Positions 44,803-54,999 of a stretch of 64,000 nt of DNA are shown in pieces. The notes beneath the pieces were generated by a model. The model had not been told where the DNA came from and made no database searches. It saw only the letters and a list, made by a program, of their open reading frames with translations. The stretch is taken from the NCBI RefSeq assembly GCF_042652645.1, contig NZ_JBHSGU010000002.1:682001-746000 (forward strand). The letters run 5' to 3'. The stretch is from Glaciecola siphonariae. Its GTDB lineage: Bacteria; Pseudomonadota; Gammaproteobacteria; Enterobacterales; Alteromonadaceae. Position numbers and translations under genes: made by a program. Each line of letters opens with the position of its first letter. The first letter of the stretch is position 1.

Positions 44803-46872
44803 TTAAATTGCGTATTTAATATTAAATGAAACAAAGTCTCTATCGCTCAGCGCGTTAGTCGTGCCAATACCACCCCAGAACGAGTTGTATGATGCACTTA
44901 GCGACCATCTGCTCAAATAATCAAATGTAAATGTCACGTTGGCTGATTTTCTATCTTCAAGAAACAAAAACAGCGGGTCGGGAGTTGTGCCATTCACATC
45001 GTGCGAAAACGTCGCTCGAGCACGTAAATTCACGCCAGAGAATACGTTATTGAAATCTGCAACCGCCAGTAAACGATAGCCCCATGCACTTTGAGATGCG
45101 AAAGGATTAGTTTCTGGACCGTTAGACAGACCTTGATGTAGACCCTCGCGATTGTTATCAGTTCCCGGAACCGGCTCTAAAGATGGTGTTCGGTTAGTAC
45201 CAGGGGCGTTAAGTCTAATAATATTTGGGTCTGGAAAATCAACAATATTCACGTAGCCTGCTTCGCCTAGTAAAATAAAGTTATCTGTTCCGAACGCGGG
45301 CCCAAAAACATGTGACGCGGTCGCTTGTGCCTGCCAAGTATCAGACAATAAAAAACCTTCGGCAGTCTGACCGGGCCCCACGCCTCTACCAATGTTATTG
45401 AGCTGAGAAATACCGGCTAAATCTGGACGTAAGCCCGCATTCGCAAGCTGTTCAGGCATCGCCGTATACAGTAGCTCTACATCATCAATTTGCAGAGGTT
45501 CATCTACGCGGTAAGCAAATTCACCGGCTAACGCTGTGGCACCCACATTGGTGTTAAAGCTTACGCCATAGAGTTTGATGTCTTCTGGATAAGCAAAACG
45601 TGACTCTGTAAATGCACCTAAAGAGGTAAGGTTATCGCGAGTAATCAAAGTAGTGGCAAGCGTATTTAAATCGCTTTGGATACTTTGTGCAGTAAAATCA
45701 GACGTTCTCCCTGACACTAACGGACGCTGCGAATGATAGTTTATATGATAAAACCCAAATTCTGTTTCGTTGAGGTCTTCTGCAAACCACCCAAGCTTCA
45801 CGCCGTATTGACCAGAGTCGCTCGCTTCATCATGCGCCGCATCGCTTGGTGCTCGCACAGCTACTTTTGTAGGATAAGCTAAATAGAGCTGACCAGCAGT
45901 AGCAGGGTCAACCGCACCGGCTCTCAAAGCATTGCCTATTTCGTTAAGCTGAGTTACCAAGGTATCTGCGTCAATATCTGGGTTGCCAGTAAACCCTAAT
46001 TGGACCAAGTTGAATGAACCGCCCTCACCTGCGAAGTCATTTGTGGCAAAGTAGCTTCCAGCCACCGGTAAAAGTGAACGCTCGTATTCATACTGATAAT
46101 AGCCTTCAAGACTCACTGTGTCGGTTAAGCCTATCGAGCCGTACACCATGCCCACGGGAATAAATACTTCTTTTAGCTCGGCGCCGGGCGCAAGCGCCCG
46201 CGTCACGTCAACAGGGTTGGTCGTATTAATACCGTGCTGAATAAAAGTGCTCTCACCCCATGACACTACTTGATCGCCTAAACGCAAGCTAACGGGCATA
46301 TCGCCTGCGTAAAAATCAGCATAAATAAAATAGTCGAGCATACGCGCGTCTCGACATAGCTCGTCTCGCGCTTCAGGGTCGCGACATGGGTCTACCGTTG
46401 TACCCGTGATTGGATTTGCCCAGTCACGGTCGTTATCCATTAATTCAAAATCGTAAAAATAAAAGCCACGCGCAAAGAAGCCGAAGTCACCGTAGCGAAC
46501 ATCGAGTTCATGCAAACCCACAAACTGTGTAGAAAATGCAGAGCCAGGATCAAAGCTCAGATTTCCTAAGTCGCCATTACTAGAATAACCACCATCAGCC
46601 AATGCCCACACGTCAGCGCTAGGATAAATAACGTTAGTTGCTGCGTTATAACCTGACCAATCAAACTGAGGATGATTACTGTTACCAATTTGGCTAAAGT
46701 CACGGTCTTCAACACGGATGCTGGTTGCAAGCGTAAAGTTAGAATCGAATGTGACCTCTACGTCGCCAAAGTTCCAATTCGCAGCGCTTGCACTATAGGG
46801 CGCAGCAGCCAAAACAGCAGCAACACCTATTGCTATTGTCGACTTCTTATATGCACTAGGCTTGTTTATCAT
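44803..46872 (-). CDS. DUF1302 outer-membrane protein
   Basis: The product is 689 residues from the ATG at 46872, which has an AAGG site seven bases upstream. The signal peptide is residues 1-30 (ending PYSASAANW). The N-terminal strand WNFGDVEVTFDSNFTLATSIR is the DUF1302 hallmark, and the remainder is a beta-rich barrel with long loops. Features such as GLHELDVRYGDFGFFARGFYFYDFE and the conserved LRLGDQVVSWGES are family marks. The C-terminus ends in VSFNIKYAI rather than Phe. It is predicted to be an outer-membrane protein that works with DUF1329, which follows directly. Confidence 0.88.
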   Translation of the reverse strand: MINKPSAYKKSTIAIGVAAVLAAAPYSASAANWNFGDVEVTFDSNFTLATSIRVEDRDFSQIGNSNHPQFDWSGYNAATNVIYPSADVWALADGGYSSNGDLGNLSFDPGSAFSTQFVGLHELDVRYGDFGFFARGFYFYDFELMDNDRDWANPITGTTVDPCRDPEARDELCRDARMLDYFIYADFYAGDMPVSLRLGDQVVSWGESTFIQHGINTTNPVDVTRALAPGAELKEVFIPVGMVYGSIGLTDTVSLEGYYQYEYERSLLPVAGSYFATNDFAGEGGSFNLVQLGFTGNPDIDADTLVTQLNEIGNALRAGAVDPATAGQLYLAYPTKVAVRAPSDAAHDEASDSGQYGVKLGWFAEDLNETEFGFYHINYHSQRPLVSGRTSDFTAQSIQSDLNTLATTLITRDNLTSLGAFTESRFAYPEDIKLYGVSFNTNVGATALAGEFAYRVDEPLQIDDVELLYTAMPEQLANAGLRPDLAGISQLNNIGRGVGPGQTAEGFLLSDTWQAQATASHVFGPAFGTDNFILLGEAGYVNIVDFPDPNIIRLNAPGTNRTPSLEPVPGTDNNREGLHQGLSNGPETNPFASQSAWGYRLLAVADFNNVFSGVNLRARATFSHDVNGTTPDPLFLFLEDRKSANVTFTFDYLSRWSLSASYNSFWGGIGTTNALSDRDFVSFNIKYAI

Positions 46873-47016
46873 GCGGTTACCTTCTCCAATACAATCGTTT
46901 ATACGATTAGTGTAGACATAAGTGTTCAATTAACAAAATGATTACATCATTTTACATCATTCGCAAGAACAAATCGTACCAGTTAACGATTAAAGCCCTT
47001 ATTTATCACCCTTTGC

Positions 47017-47244
47017 CTATAAAATGTGCAATTTTTGTAAAGAAATTATTTTATTTTGAGCGTTTACTTTGAGCTCGAAGTGCCCCACTAAACCATTCGG
47101 TAAAAGAAAGCGTTTTAGATTTTCTTTTGGCAACTGTAGCTTTTCACCAGTATGGGCACGCACAATAACAAACCTTATTTGTTCGGCATATAAGTCTTGG
47201 CATTCGGCGTAAGGCATATTGAGTGTAAAGGTATATGTTTTCAT
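47017..47244 (-). CDS. DUF2835 protein
   Basis: This 75-residue protein follows the DUF2835 pattern: YTFTLNMPYAECQDLY at the start, then VIVRAHTGEKLQLPKENLKRFLLPNGLVGHFEL. The family is found in gammaproteobacteria near pepN and has no known function. It lies 17 bases downstream of pepN on the same strand, so it is likely co-transcribed. Confidence 0.82.
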   Translation of the reverse strand: MKTYTFTLNMPYAECQDLYAEQIRFVIVRAHTGEKLQLPKENLKRFLLPNGLVGHFELKVNAQNKIISLQKLHIL

Positions 47245-47261
47245 ATAAAGCGAACACAGAA

Positions 47262-49907
47262 TTAAGCGCTCTGCGCCAAGGTTTTTGAGAGCTTTTCGAA
47301 CAAGTCTTTACTCAGGTTTTTTTGCGTAAACAAACGACTTAACTGCGACTCGATAAGCGATTTGTAGGTGCTTTCATAACGATTCATTTGTAAAAGTGGC
47401 GTAATGATTCGGGACGCTACCTGCGGATTAATTGCGTCGAGTTTCATTAAAAAATCCACTACGTATTTATAGCCACTGCCGTCAGCGGCATGAAAACCTT
47501 GCGTATTATAAAATGCGAAGCTGCCAATCAGCGCTCTGACCTTGTTAGGATTTTTGACTGAATACTGACTGTGCGCCTGCAATAAGTCTAAGCGCGACAA
47601 AATGTCGTCTCGCGGGGCAGTAGCATGCAATGCAAACCACTTATCCATCACCACAGCATCGTGACCAAATTCCTCTTCAAAATCTATCATAAGTGCATCA
47701 AATGCATTAATATCAGCCTGCTGAGCAGCCTTTAGCAAGGCGAGTTTGTCGGTCATGTTATCTGCTTGCGCATACGCAGACAGTAAATCATTGCCCTTTC
47801 CTTCTTGAGATAAAGCAAGAACATGGAGCCTGATACACACTGCAAAAAGCGTTCGGCGATTGACTTCACTCTGTTCATAACGATACGGCAGTACCCTTTG
47901 TTCTTTGAGCCTGCGCTCGCAGCAATCTTTAGCCGTGCGTGCAAGCAACAAGGTAAGCTCTTGATGAGCGCTCTGTAAGCGACTTGGATTGAGTTGTGTA
48001 TACTCAATAGCAAGCGTTTCAAAACTTGGGATGCAAAGTATCTGAGCCACTACATCGTCTGGCAACGTTGCTTGTTCTAAGTACTCTATAAGGTTTGTAA
48101 GTGATTGAATCTGCCCAGCGTTATACTTGTTGTTGTCATTGTTGTTGTCACTGTTGTTGTCATTATCATTGTCTTCGTTGCTGTCGTAGGCTAAACGAAT
48201 CAACCGGCTGTACAACATTTGACTGGCGTCCCATTTCGCGTAATGACTTTGGGCAAAACGTAATACATGCAAGATTTCATCTAGTGTATATTGATAGTCT
48301 ATTTTTACGGGTGCAGAGAAGTCGGTCAATATTACAGGAACGCCGTGCTGTAAACGCTCTGGCAAACTGATTGTTGCTGCTTCTTGACTCAATACAAAGG
48401 TGCCGAGGTGCTCTTCATCCACGGTGTGCTCAAGCCCTTTCTCATCCAGCATACTAAGCTTAATTGGAATGTACAGTGCTTGTTTTACTGCTTGGTCTGG
48501 CGTAGGTTTATTCGTCTGTGTCAGTCGTAATTGATTTTGCTCTAGTGCCAATTTGACCTCTGGCGTGCCAGACTGCGAGTACCATAATTTAAACTGAGAA
48601 AGGTTGGCATCATTCGCATCTTCCATCGCTTGTACAAAATCATCGCAGGTTACAGCTTGTCCATCGTGCCGAGCAAAATACAAATCCATTCCGCGCCTAA
48701 ATCCTGCGGGCGTGAGCAATGTATGTAGCATTCGAATAACCTCGGCTCCCTTGTCATACACGGTAACCGTATAAAAATTATTCATTTCAAGCACTTCATC
48801 AGGGCGAATGGGATGACTCATAGGACCTGCGTCTTCAGCAAACTGATGCTCGCGCATCACTTTAACTTGCTTAATCCGGCAGCCCAATGCGCTGCTCATA
48901 TCCTCAGAAAACCGCTGATCGCGAAAAACGGTGAGCCCTTCTTTTAAACTCAGTTGAAACCAATCTCGACAGGTAACTCTATTGCCCGTCCAATTGTGAA
49001 AGTATTCGTGGGCAATTATGGATTCAATATTGAAATAGTCTTCATCGGTAGCACTTTTCGGCTCAGCCAAAACGAATTTTGAATTAAACACATTCAGGCC
49101 TTTGTTTTCCATCGCTCCCATATTAAAAAAGTCAACTGCGACAATCATGTAGCGGTCTAGGTCATAGGCTAGACCAAAGGTATCTTCGTCCCATTTCATT
49201 GCTTTTTTTAGCGAACTCATCGCATGCCCAGCTTGATGTAAGCGGCCCGAGTCAACAAATACTTCAAGAAGGACCTCGCGTCCCTCACTGGTTGTAAAAC
49301 TATCTTCTAAGCGGTCAAAATGCCCGGCCACGAGAGCAAACAAATATGCGGGTTTGCGATGCGGGTCTTCCCATACAACTTTTCGTCTGCCGTCTTCAAG
49401 GAGTGTATCTTCGAGTTTATTCCCGTTGCTGAGCAGGTAGGTTAGTTCTGGCCTGTCACAGATAATCGTGACGCGATATTTTGACAGCACGTCGGGTCTA
49501 TCAAGAAAGTAAGTTATTTTACGAAAGCCCTCTGCTTCACACTGCGTACAATATGCACCACTGACATAATACAAACCTTCTAATGAGGTATTGTTTATGG
49601 GGGAAATCGTGTTTTTAATTTCGAGTGTCGCATGGTCTACATCTAAGTTGATATCTAGACCGTTTTCATGAAGTGTATAGTCGATGTTTTCTTTCGCGAG
49701 GCGGCCATTGATCATTAATGAAACGAAGTTAAGCTGCTCACCATCAAGCTTTAATATATCGCAGCCAGAGATGTTACGCGTTACCTCCATGATATTGCAT
49801 ACTTCAGTATTTTCTGGAGATAGAATAAAGCTGATATCTACTGTATCAATAAAGAAATCACTGGGACGATAATCGTCTCTGCGTTTAGCAACTAAAATCG
49901 ATGACAT
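47262..49907 (-). CDS. pepN: Aminopeptidase N
   Basis: This 881-residue M1-family zinc metallopeptidase (E. coli PepN is 870) removes N-terminal residues from peptides in the cytoplasm. The exopeptidase motif GAMEN is at residues 264-268, the zinc motif HEYFH at 300-304 and the third ligand Glu at 323 (LKEGLTVFRD). The N-terminal beta domain starts DYRPSDFFIDTVDISF. A Ser/Asn/Asp-rich insert near residues 576-600, built on 12-bp DNA repeats, is a late expansion in a loop of the third domain. The DUF2835 gene follows. Start and length agree with the family. Confidence 0.96.
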   Translation of the reverse strand: MSSILVAKRRDDYRPSDFFIDTVDISFILSPENTEVCNIMEVTRNISGCDILKLDGEQLNFVSLMINGRLAKENIDYTLHENGLDINLDVDHATLEIKNTISPINNTSLEGLYYVSGAYCTQCEAEGFRKITYFLDRPDVLSKYRVTIICDRPELTYLLSNGNKLEDTLLEDGRRKVVWEDPHRKPAYLFALVAGHFDRLEDSFTTSEGREVLLEVFVDSGRLHQAGHAMSSLKKAMKWDEDTFGLAYDLDRYMIVAVDFFNMGAMENKGLNVFNSKFVLAEPKSATDEDYFNIESIIAHEYFHNWTGNRVTCRDWFQLSLKEGLTVFRDQRFSEDMSSALGCRIKQVKVMREHQFAEDAGPMSHPIRPDEVLEMNNFYTVTVYDKGAEVIRMLHTLLTPAGFRRGMDLYFARHDGQAVTCDDFVQAMEDANDANLSQFKLWYSQSGTPEVKLALEQNQLRLTQTNKPTPDQAVKQALYIPIKLSMLDEKGLEHTVDEEHLGTFVLSQEAATISLPERLQHGVPVILTDFSAPVKIDYQYTLDEILHVLRFAQSHYAKWDASQMLYSRLIRLAYDSNEDNDNDNNSDNNNDNNKYNAGQIQSLTNLIEYLEQATLPDDVVAQILCIPSFETLAIEYTQLNPSRLQSAHQELTLLLARTAKDCCERRLKEQRVLPYRYEQSEVNRRTLFAVCIRLHVLALSQEGKGNDLLSAYAQADNMTDKLALLKAAQQADINAFDALMIDFEEEFGHDAVVMDKWFALHATAPRDDILSRLDLLQAHSQYSVKNPNKVRALIGSFAFYNTQGFHAADGSGYKYVVDFLMKLDAINPQVASRIITPLLQMNRYESTYKSLIESQLSRLFTQKNLSKDLFEKLSKTLAQSA
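48129..48176 (-). repeat. 12-bp repeat in pepN coding an Asn/Asp run
   Basis: There are three 12-bp units of type GTTGTTGTCATT (48129, 48141, 48153; the middle one with one change) and a degenerate fourth at 48165. On the coding strand they read Asn/Asp/Ser repeats. The period is a multiple of three, so slippage changes protein length without a frameshift. Confidence 0.85.
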
Positions 49908-49987
49908 AGATAATTCCTACTAGGTAAGAGAATACATTTAAACGGAGTCCGCGGCGACGCTAGGCATTTCTCACACTAGGAACAAAA

Positions 49988-51469
49988 TTACGCGCGTGAC
50001 TCTGGATGACGAAGCTCAACTTTCGGTGGTTCAAGGCGTAATATCTTAATACCAAAGTACGCATAAATCACCGCTAAAATTGGATTGATCAGGTTAAAGA
50101 AGGCATAGAATATATACGTAAATGGATGAACGCCCAAAACGCTTTGCATATAGGCACCACAGGTATTCCATGGGATCAATGGTGACGTAATGGTGCCGCC
50201 ATCTTCCAAACTTCTGGAAAGATTAAGTTGATGTAAGCCGCGTTTTTCGAATTCTTCTTTATACATGCGCCCCGGCATTACAATGCTGATATATTGATCT
50301 GCAGTAACAAGGTTTGTACCAATACAGGTTAAAATGGTGCGCGAGACCATGTCTCCGGCTGACGTAGCGCCTTTTAGCGCTGCAGACACAATTGCTTTGA
50401 GCAAGCCAATGCGCTCAAGAACGGCTCCAAACGACATGGCACAAATGATTAACCATATAGTGTTTAGCATGCTCGACATGCCACCGCGAGACAGCAAAGA
50501 ATTAAGATTATCGTCGGGCGTAGTAAAAACAACGCCGTCAAACATTGCTGTCCACACCACCATTAAACTGGTAATCGAATCATGAAATTCACTCGTGAGC
50601 ATGCCGCTGACAACATCGTTTTGAAATAGTAATGCCCAAATACCGCCAACGAGCGCACCAATAGACACCGCTGGAAAGGCTGGCATTTTATTGATGGCGA
50701 GAGCCAGCAACACGACTAAGGGCACTAAGTTATACCACGCAATATTAAACTCTTGATTAAGCAATATTTGCATTTGCTCTATACGACCGCTGACCGCACC
50801 GGTGTCTTCTTGAAATCCTAAAATTGAAAACAGAATCAACGCAATGCAGAAGCTTGGTACCGTTGTCCAGAGCATATATTTTATATGTTCAAACAGGTCG
50901 GTACCGGCGATGGCGGGCGCTAGATTCGTGGTTTCTGATAAGGGCGAGAGTTTATCGCCGAAATATGCGCCCGACACAATCGCCCCAGCGGTAATCGCTA
51001 AGCTCATTTCCATGCCGGTGGCAACACCAATCAAGGCGACACCAATGGTGGCAGCGGTTGTCCAAGAGCTGCCGATACTCATCGCAACAATCGCACAAAT
51101 AAGCGCTGACGCGGCATAGAAAAAAGTGGGGTTGAGCATTGAAAGACCATAATATATCAGCGTTGGAACCGTACCCGACAGCATCCAAGTACCAATGAGG
51201 GAGCCTACTGCGAGTAAAATAAGACACGCACCCAAAGACATCGAAATCCCTTTAACAATCCCCTCTTCTATTGACTTCCACGTGTGCCCGTTTTTTAAAC
51301 CAACAATGGCGGCGAGAAACATACCAACAAGAAGTGCTATCTGATTTGGACCATAAGACGACGCATCCCCAAATAAATAGACAGCACTGCCCATTAAAAT
51401 AATCAGCGTTACAATAGGAATAAGCGCATCGAGTAAACTGGGGTCTTTAATGGTGTTAGGCTGATTCAT
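49988..51469 (-). CDS. NhaC-family sodium:proton antiporter
   Basis: This is a 493-residue inner-membrane protein of the NhaC family (Na_H_antiport_2 type). Recognisable features are the first half with GTWMLSGTVPTLIYYGL, the central SIGSSWTTAATIGVALIG and GAYFGDKLSPLSETTNLAP, and the C-terminal NTCGAYMQSVLGVHPFTYI. The G-D-x-x-S-P-x-S-x-T motif is the hallmark of this family. It exports Na+ in exchange for H+. It lies 29 bases downstream of an NSS symporter on the same strand; both may be transcribed together, giving sodium-driven uptake and sodium expulsion. Confidence 0.9.
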   Translation of the reverse strand: MNQPNTIKDPSLLDALIPIVTLIILMGSAVYLFGDASSYGPNQIALLVGMFLAAIVGLKNGHTWKSIEEGIVKGISMSLGACLILLAVGSLIGTWMLSGTVPTLIYYGLSMLNPTFFYAASALICAIVAMSIGSSWTTAATIGVALIGVATGMEMSLAITAGAIVSGAYFGDKLSPLSETTNLAPAIAGTDLFEHIKYMLWTTVPSFCIALILFSILGFQEDTGAVSGRIEQMQILLNQEFNIAWYNLVPLVVLLALAINKMPAFPAVSIGALVGGIWALLFQNDVVSGMLTSEFHDSITSLMVVWTAMFDGVVFTTPDDNLNSLLSRGGMSSMLNTIWLIICAMSFGAVLERIGLLKAIVSAALKGATSAGDMVSRTILTCIGTNLVTADQYISIVMPGRMYKEEFEKRGLHQLNLSRSLEDGGTITSPLIPWNTCGAYMQSVLGVHPFTYIFYAFFNLINPILAVIYAYFGIKILRLEPPKVELRHPESRA

Positions 51470-51498
51470 AATATATCCGTAGTTAAATTAGGTATTCC

Positions 51499-52824
51499 CT
51501 AAAGCACAGAGCGATAGAACATGGCAGCAATCACTACTGGGCACACAAATTTAACGTACCACGGCCAGATTTTCCAAAACAAGGTATTTTCAACCTGATC
51601 ATTACCTTGCTTTAATTCTGCAAGAATCTCATTGCGACGCCATATCCATCCAGCAAAAATACATAAGACTAATCCAAGTAAAGGCTGGCTATATTCGGTA
51701 GTGAGAGATATGACAAGGCCAAACAGCGCATCAAAGTTAAGCACAATAATAGTGCTGAGCACAAACACGAAGGTGCTCAATAGAATTGTCGCTTTTCGTC
51801 GATGCATGCCTTTATTATCAACCAAAAAGGCCACAGGAACCTCAAGCATAGAAATAGAAGACGTTAATGCTGCGATGACCATTAATGCAAAAAATGCAGT
51901 GCCTATGAGCGTGCCAACATAGCCCATGGTGTCAAACAATGACGGAAGCACTTGAAAAATAAGCGTTGGCCCTTCAATTAATTTACCCTCTGAGAAAATT
52001 TCCACGCCATTATGCAAGGCAACATACATCGCAGGAATGATTAACATGCCCGCCAAAATCGCTACCCCGATGTCAACCAAGGCAACGGAGGCGCCGAGCT
52101 TGGGTAAATTTTCATTTTTTTGCACATAAGAGCCATAGACTAACATCGTCCCTACGCCAAGCGACATAGAGAAAAACGCTTGCCCCATTGCATCAATGAG
52201 CAGGCCGGGCTCCAGAGCGCGCTGAATATCGGGAATCAAAAACGCGCGCCATCCGTCCATCGCACCTGACTGCGTGCTCACATAAACAATAAGCGCGATT
52301 ATTAACACAAGTAAGGTGGGCATCAAACGTACTGACCATCTTTCAATTCCGTTGCTAACGCCGCCAATCACGACAAAGCAAGTGAATACCAAAAAGATTG
52401 CCATAAAAATTATATTTCTTGAAATTGAACTGTCGGTGAGCCAGGGAGACTCAAATGCGGCAATGCTGAATACAGAATCAATTAAATGAGAAATCATCCA
52501 GCCAGCAACGATGCTGTAAAAGGCGAGAATAAGAATAACGGTAACTGCACCAACGCTGCCTACTGCAGCGCCGATGTTATTGCCAGATATGCTGCGAAGA
52601 GCATCAATCATATTGGCGCGTTTAGCACGCCCTATAATTAGCTCTGCCATCAGTACAGGATAGGCCAACAAAAAGGCCATGCATAGATACATAGCCACAA
52701 ATGCCGCGCCGCCGTTTTCCGCTACTTTGGTCGGAAAACCCCAGATATTACCTAAGCCAACTGCTGACCCAGCTGCCGCCAGTACAAACCCGAGCCGCGA
52801 TGAAAACAGGCCTCTTGCTGCCAT
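51499..52824 (-). CDS. NSS-family sodium-dependent transporter
   Basis: This is a 441-residue inner-membrane carrier of the neurotransmitter:sodium symporter family (LeuT fold). The N-terminal helix AAAGSAVGLGNIWGFPTKVAENGGAAF is the sodium-site helix of the family, with helix 6 region ALGQ replaced by AMGQAFFSMSLGVGTMLVYGSY. About 11 membrane segments are seen, usual for bacterial members. The likely cargo is an amino acid or amine, taken up with Na+. The NhaC-type antiporter gene follows. Confidence 0.9.
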   Translation of the reverse strand: MAARGLFSSRLGFVLAAAGSAVGLGNIWGFPTKVAENGGAAFVAMYLCMAFLLAYPVLMAELIIGRAKRANMIDALRSISGNNIGAAVGSVGAVTVILILAFYSIVAGWMISHLIDSVFSIAAFESPWLTDSSISRNIIFMAIFLVFTCFVVIGGVSNGIERWSVRLMPTLLVLIIALIVYVSTQSGAMDGWRAFLIPDIQRALEPGLLIDAMGQAFFSMSLGVGTMLVYGSYVQKNENLPKLGASVALVDIGVAILAGMLIIPAMYVALHNGVEIFSEGKLIEGPTLIFQVLPSLFDTMGYVGTLIGTAFFALMVIAALTSSISMLEVPVAFLVDNKGMHRRKATILLSTFVFVLSTIIVLNFDALFGLVISLTTEYSQPLLGLVLCIFAGWIWRRNEILAELKQGNDQVENTLFWKIWPWYVKFVCPVVIAAMFYRSVL

Positions 52825-52874
52825 AACTACCTCTTTTTATTATTATTCTCGGCGTCTTTGGCGCACCGAGTATT

Positions 52875-54968
52875 TTATGTACGGGTATTAAACGCGTAGC
52901 TACCTGTTGCAATCATATCAAATGTAATGTTTGCCGCCTCTGTTAAGAACGGGTCAATTTTTTCGATTTCTTCAGGTAAATCATCTTCCAATGATTCTAT
53001 TTTTGGCAGGCCTAAACGCATTAAGCGCTCATTAGTCCGTGCTAACTGCTTCGCTTCGTTTTCTTCTTTTTCGGCAATTCGTTCTGCCTCAACCAATGAG
53101 ATGTAGTTTTTATCTTTGTTGATATTGTATTCTTCGATGTCTTTAAAAATATACTGAAATTCAGGGTCTTTCATTGTTCTTGCGGCATGTTTAGCTGCAA
53201 GAACATCAATCGTATTGCCGCTCGCGGGTAATTGCGTGTAATTAGCCTTTTTAATGCTATCCCATGGCAGCGCATTTTCTTCTCTGCTCTCGCCCCACTC
53301 TTGAGGGTCTACTGCAGAAGGATACAAAATATCAGGTAAAACGCCCTTATGCTGGGTACTACCACCACTAATGCGGTAGAATTTCGCCATGGTAAATTGC
53401 ACAGCACCTAACTTATTTTCGAAAAAGTCATATACTCTGCTCAAAGAGCGATGCTGCTGCACAGTACCTTTACCAAAAGTTTGTTCGCCAATAATAATCG
53501 CTCGGTTAAAATCCTGCATGGCGGCTGCAAAAATTTCACTGGCTGAGGCGCTAAAACGGTCTACCAACACGGTTAATGGACCGTCGTAACTCACCATACC
53601 GTCTTTATCGCGGTTCACTTCAATATGACCGCTTTCATGCCTGATTTGAACTACCGGGCCTTTGTCGATAAACAGACCGCTTAAAGCAACTGCTTCAGGC
53701 AAAGAACCGCCACCGTTTCCGCGTAAATCAACAATTAAGCCCTCGATGTTTTGCGCTTTTAATTCGTCGAGCAGCTTCACAACGTCAGTATGGAGCTTAT
53801 GGTAGAACGAGGGAATTTCAATCACGCCAATTTTCTTACCGGCATTCTCGCCTGTAGTCGGCTCAATTATCTCTGATTTTGCAGCGCGATCCTCTAGCTT
53901 AATTTTGTCACGCGTGATTGCGACCTCAACCACATTTTTAGTACTTGTACCGCCTTTTTGTACCTGTAACTTAACCTGACTTCCTTTCGGACCTTTAATT
54001 AACTCTACCACTTCGTCTAATCGCCAACCCACTACGTCGGTGTAAGCATCTTCGTCTTCTTGGGCAACGCCAATGATTTTATCTTCCGGCTTAATAACGC
54101 CCGATTTATCGGCTGGTCCACCGGCTACCACACTCATAATAGTAGTATGGTCTTCTTCTATTCGAAGTACCGCACCGATGCCCTCAAACGATAAGTTCAT
54201 ATCCATTTGAAAGCGCTCAGTACGCTGCGGCGAGAGATAACTTGTGTGCGCCTCGATGCTGCGTGCAAAGGAATTCATCACTGCTTGGAACACGTCTTCG
54301 CTTTTGGTTTGTGTTAAACGTTTTTCAGCGCGCTCGTAGCGCTTGCGCAACAATTCTTGGGTTTCTTCCCACGTTTTGTCCGCCAGTTTCAAGTTGAGAG
54401 CGTCGTATTTCACTCGCTGACGCCACAACTCGTTTAATTCTGCTTCATTCGCCGGCCAAGACGCATCTTCTCTGTCGTAAAAAAACTTATCGTCTTTTTT
54501 CGTAAAGTCAAAAGGCTCGTTAAGCAGCGTTTGCGCATACTGAAACCTTTCCTGACGGCGCTCTAAATTGCGTTTATACATGTCATAGGCAATTTTTAAA
54601 TCACCTATGCGTATAGCTTCATCAAATTTGTCTCGGTAGTCATTGAAAGCATTAACATCAGAGGCAAGAAAGAAATGCTTACTGCTGTCGAGAGAGTCTA
54701 AGTAACGTTCAAATACTTTTTCCGATAACTCATCGTTAATTTCGATTTTTTTGTAATGTGCTCGGGTAAAGAGGTCAGATATGCGTTTAGCAGAAATGGA
54801 ATGCTGCTTCTCTTGCTCTAAGGTTGGAATAATAACCTTTTCGCTTGTGACCTTTGCTTGCGAAGCGTTGAACGCCAAAACCACAGAAACCGCAACAGAC
54901 GTAGCTAATATACTCGCTGCTTTGCATGTCTTCTTTATTTGGCTGTTCTGCATAAGACTTTTCTGCAT
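52875..54968 (-). CDS. prc: Tail-specific protease Prc
   Basis: This is a roughly 697-residue periplasmic serine protease (S41) that degrades proteins with non-polar C-termini and trims lipoprotein and murein-hydrolase factors. The ATG at 54968 has an AAGGTG site; a TTG further upstream would overlap proQ and is not favoured. A signal sequence is at about residues 15-39. The PDZ domain contains SFEGIGAVLRIE and VVAGGPADKSG. The catalytic Ser is in DRFSASASEIFAAAM and the catalytic Lys in FGKGTVQQH. proQ precedes it, the order seen in E. coli. Confidence 0.95.
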   Translation of the reverse strand: MQKSLMQNSQIKKTCKAASILATSVAVSVVLAFNASQAKVTSEKVIIPTLEQEKQHSISAKRISDLFTRAHYKKIEINDELSEKVFERYLDSLDSSKHFFLASDVNAFNDYRDKFDEAIRIGDLKIAYDMYKRNLERRQERFQYAQTLLNEPFDFTKKDDKFFYDREDASWPANEAELNELWRQRVKYDALNLKLADKTWEETQELLRKRYERAEKRLTQTKSEDVFQAVMNSFARSIEAHTSYLSPQRTERFQMDMNLSFEGIGAVLRIEEDHTTIMSVVAGGPADKSGVIKPEDKIIGVAQEDEDAYTDVVGWRLDEVVELIKGPKGSQVKLQVQKGGTSTKNVVEVAITRDKIKLEDRAAKSEIIEPTTGENAGKKIGVIEIPSFYHKLHTDVVKLLDELKAQNIEGLIVDLRGNGGGSLPEAVALSGLFIDKGPVVQIRHESGHIEVNRDKDGMVSYDGPLTVLVDRFSASASEIFAAAMQDFNRAIIIGEQTFGKGTVQQHRSLSRVYDFFENKLGAVQFTMAKFYRISGGSTQHKGVLPDILYPSAVDPQEWGESREENALPWDSIKKANYTQLPASGNTIDVLAAKHAARTMKDPEFQYIFKDIEEYNINKDKNYISLVEAERIAEKEENEAKQLARTNERLMRLGLPKIESLEDDLPEEIEKIDPFLTEAANITFDMIATGSYAFNTRT

Positions 54969-54999
54969 GAATGACACCTTATCAATAGTCTGTTTGTTG

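Noticed and set aside
48101..48370. Cys/His-rich 89-codon plus-strand frame opposite pepN
   Set aside because: The Cys run is just the reverse reading of the Asn/Asp repeat in pepN.
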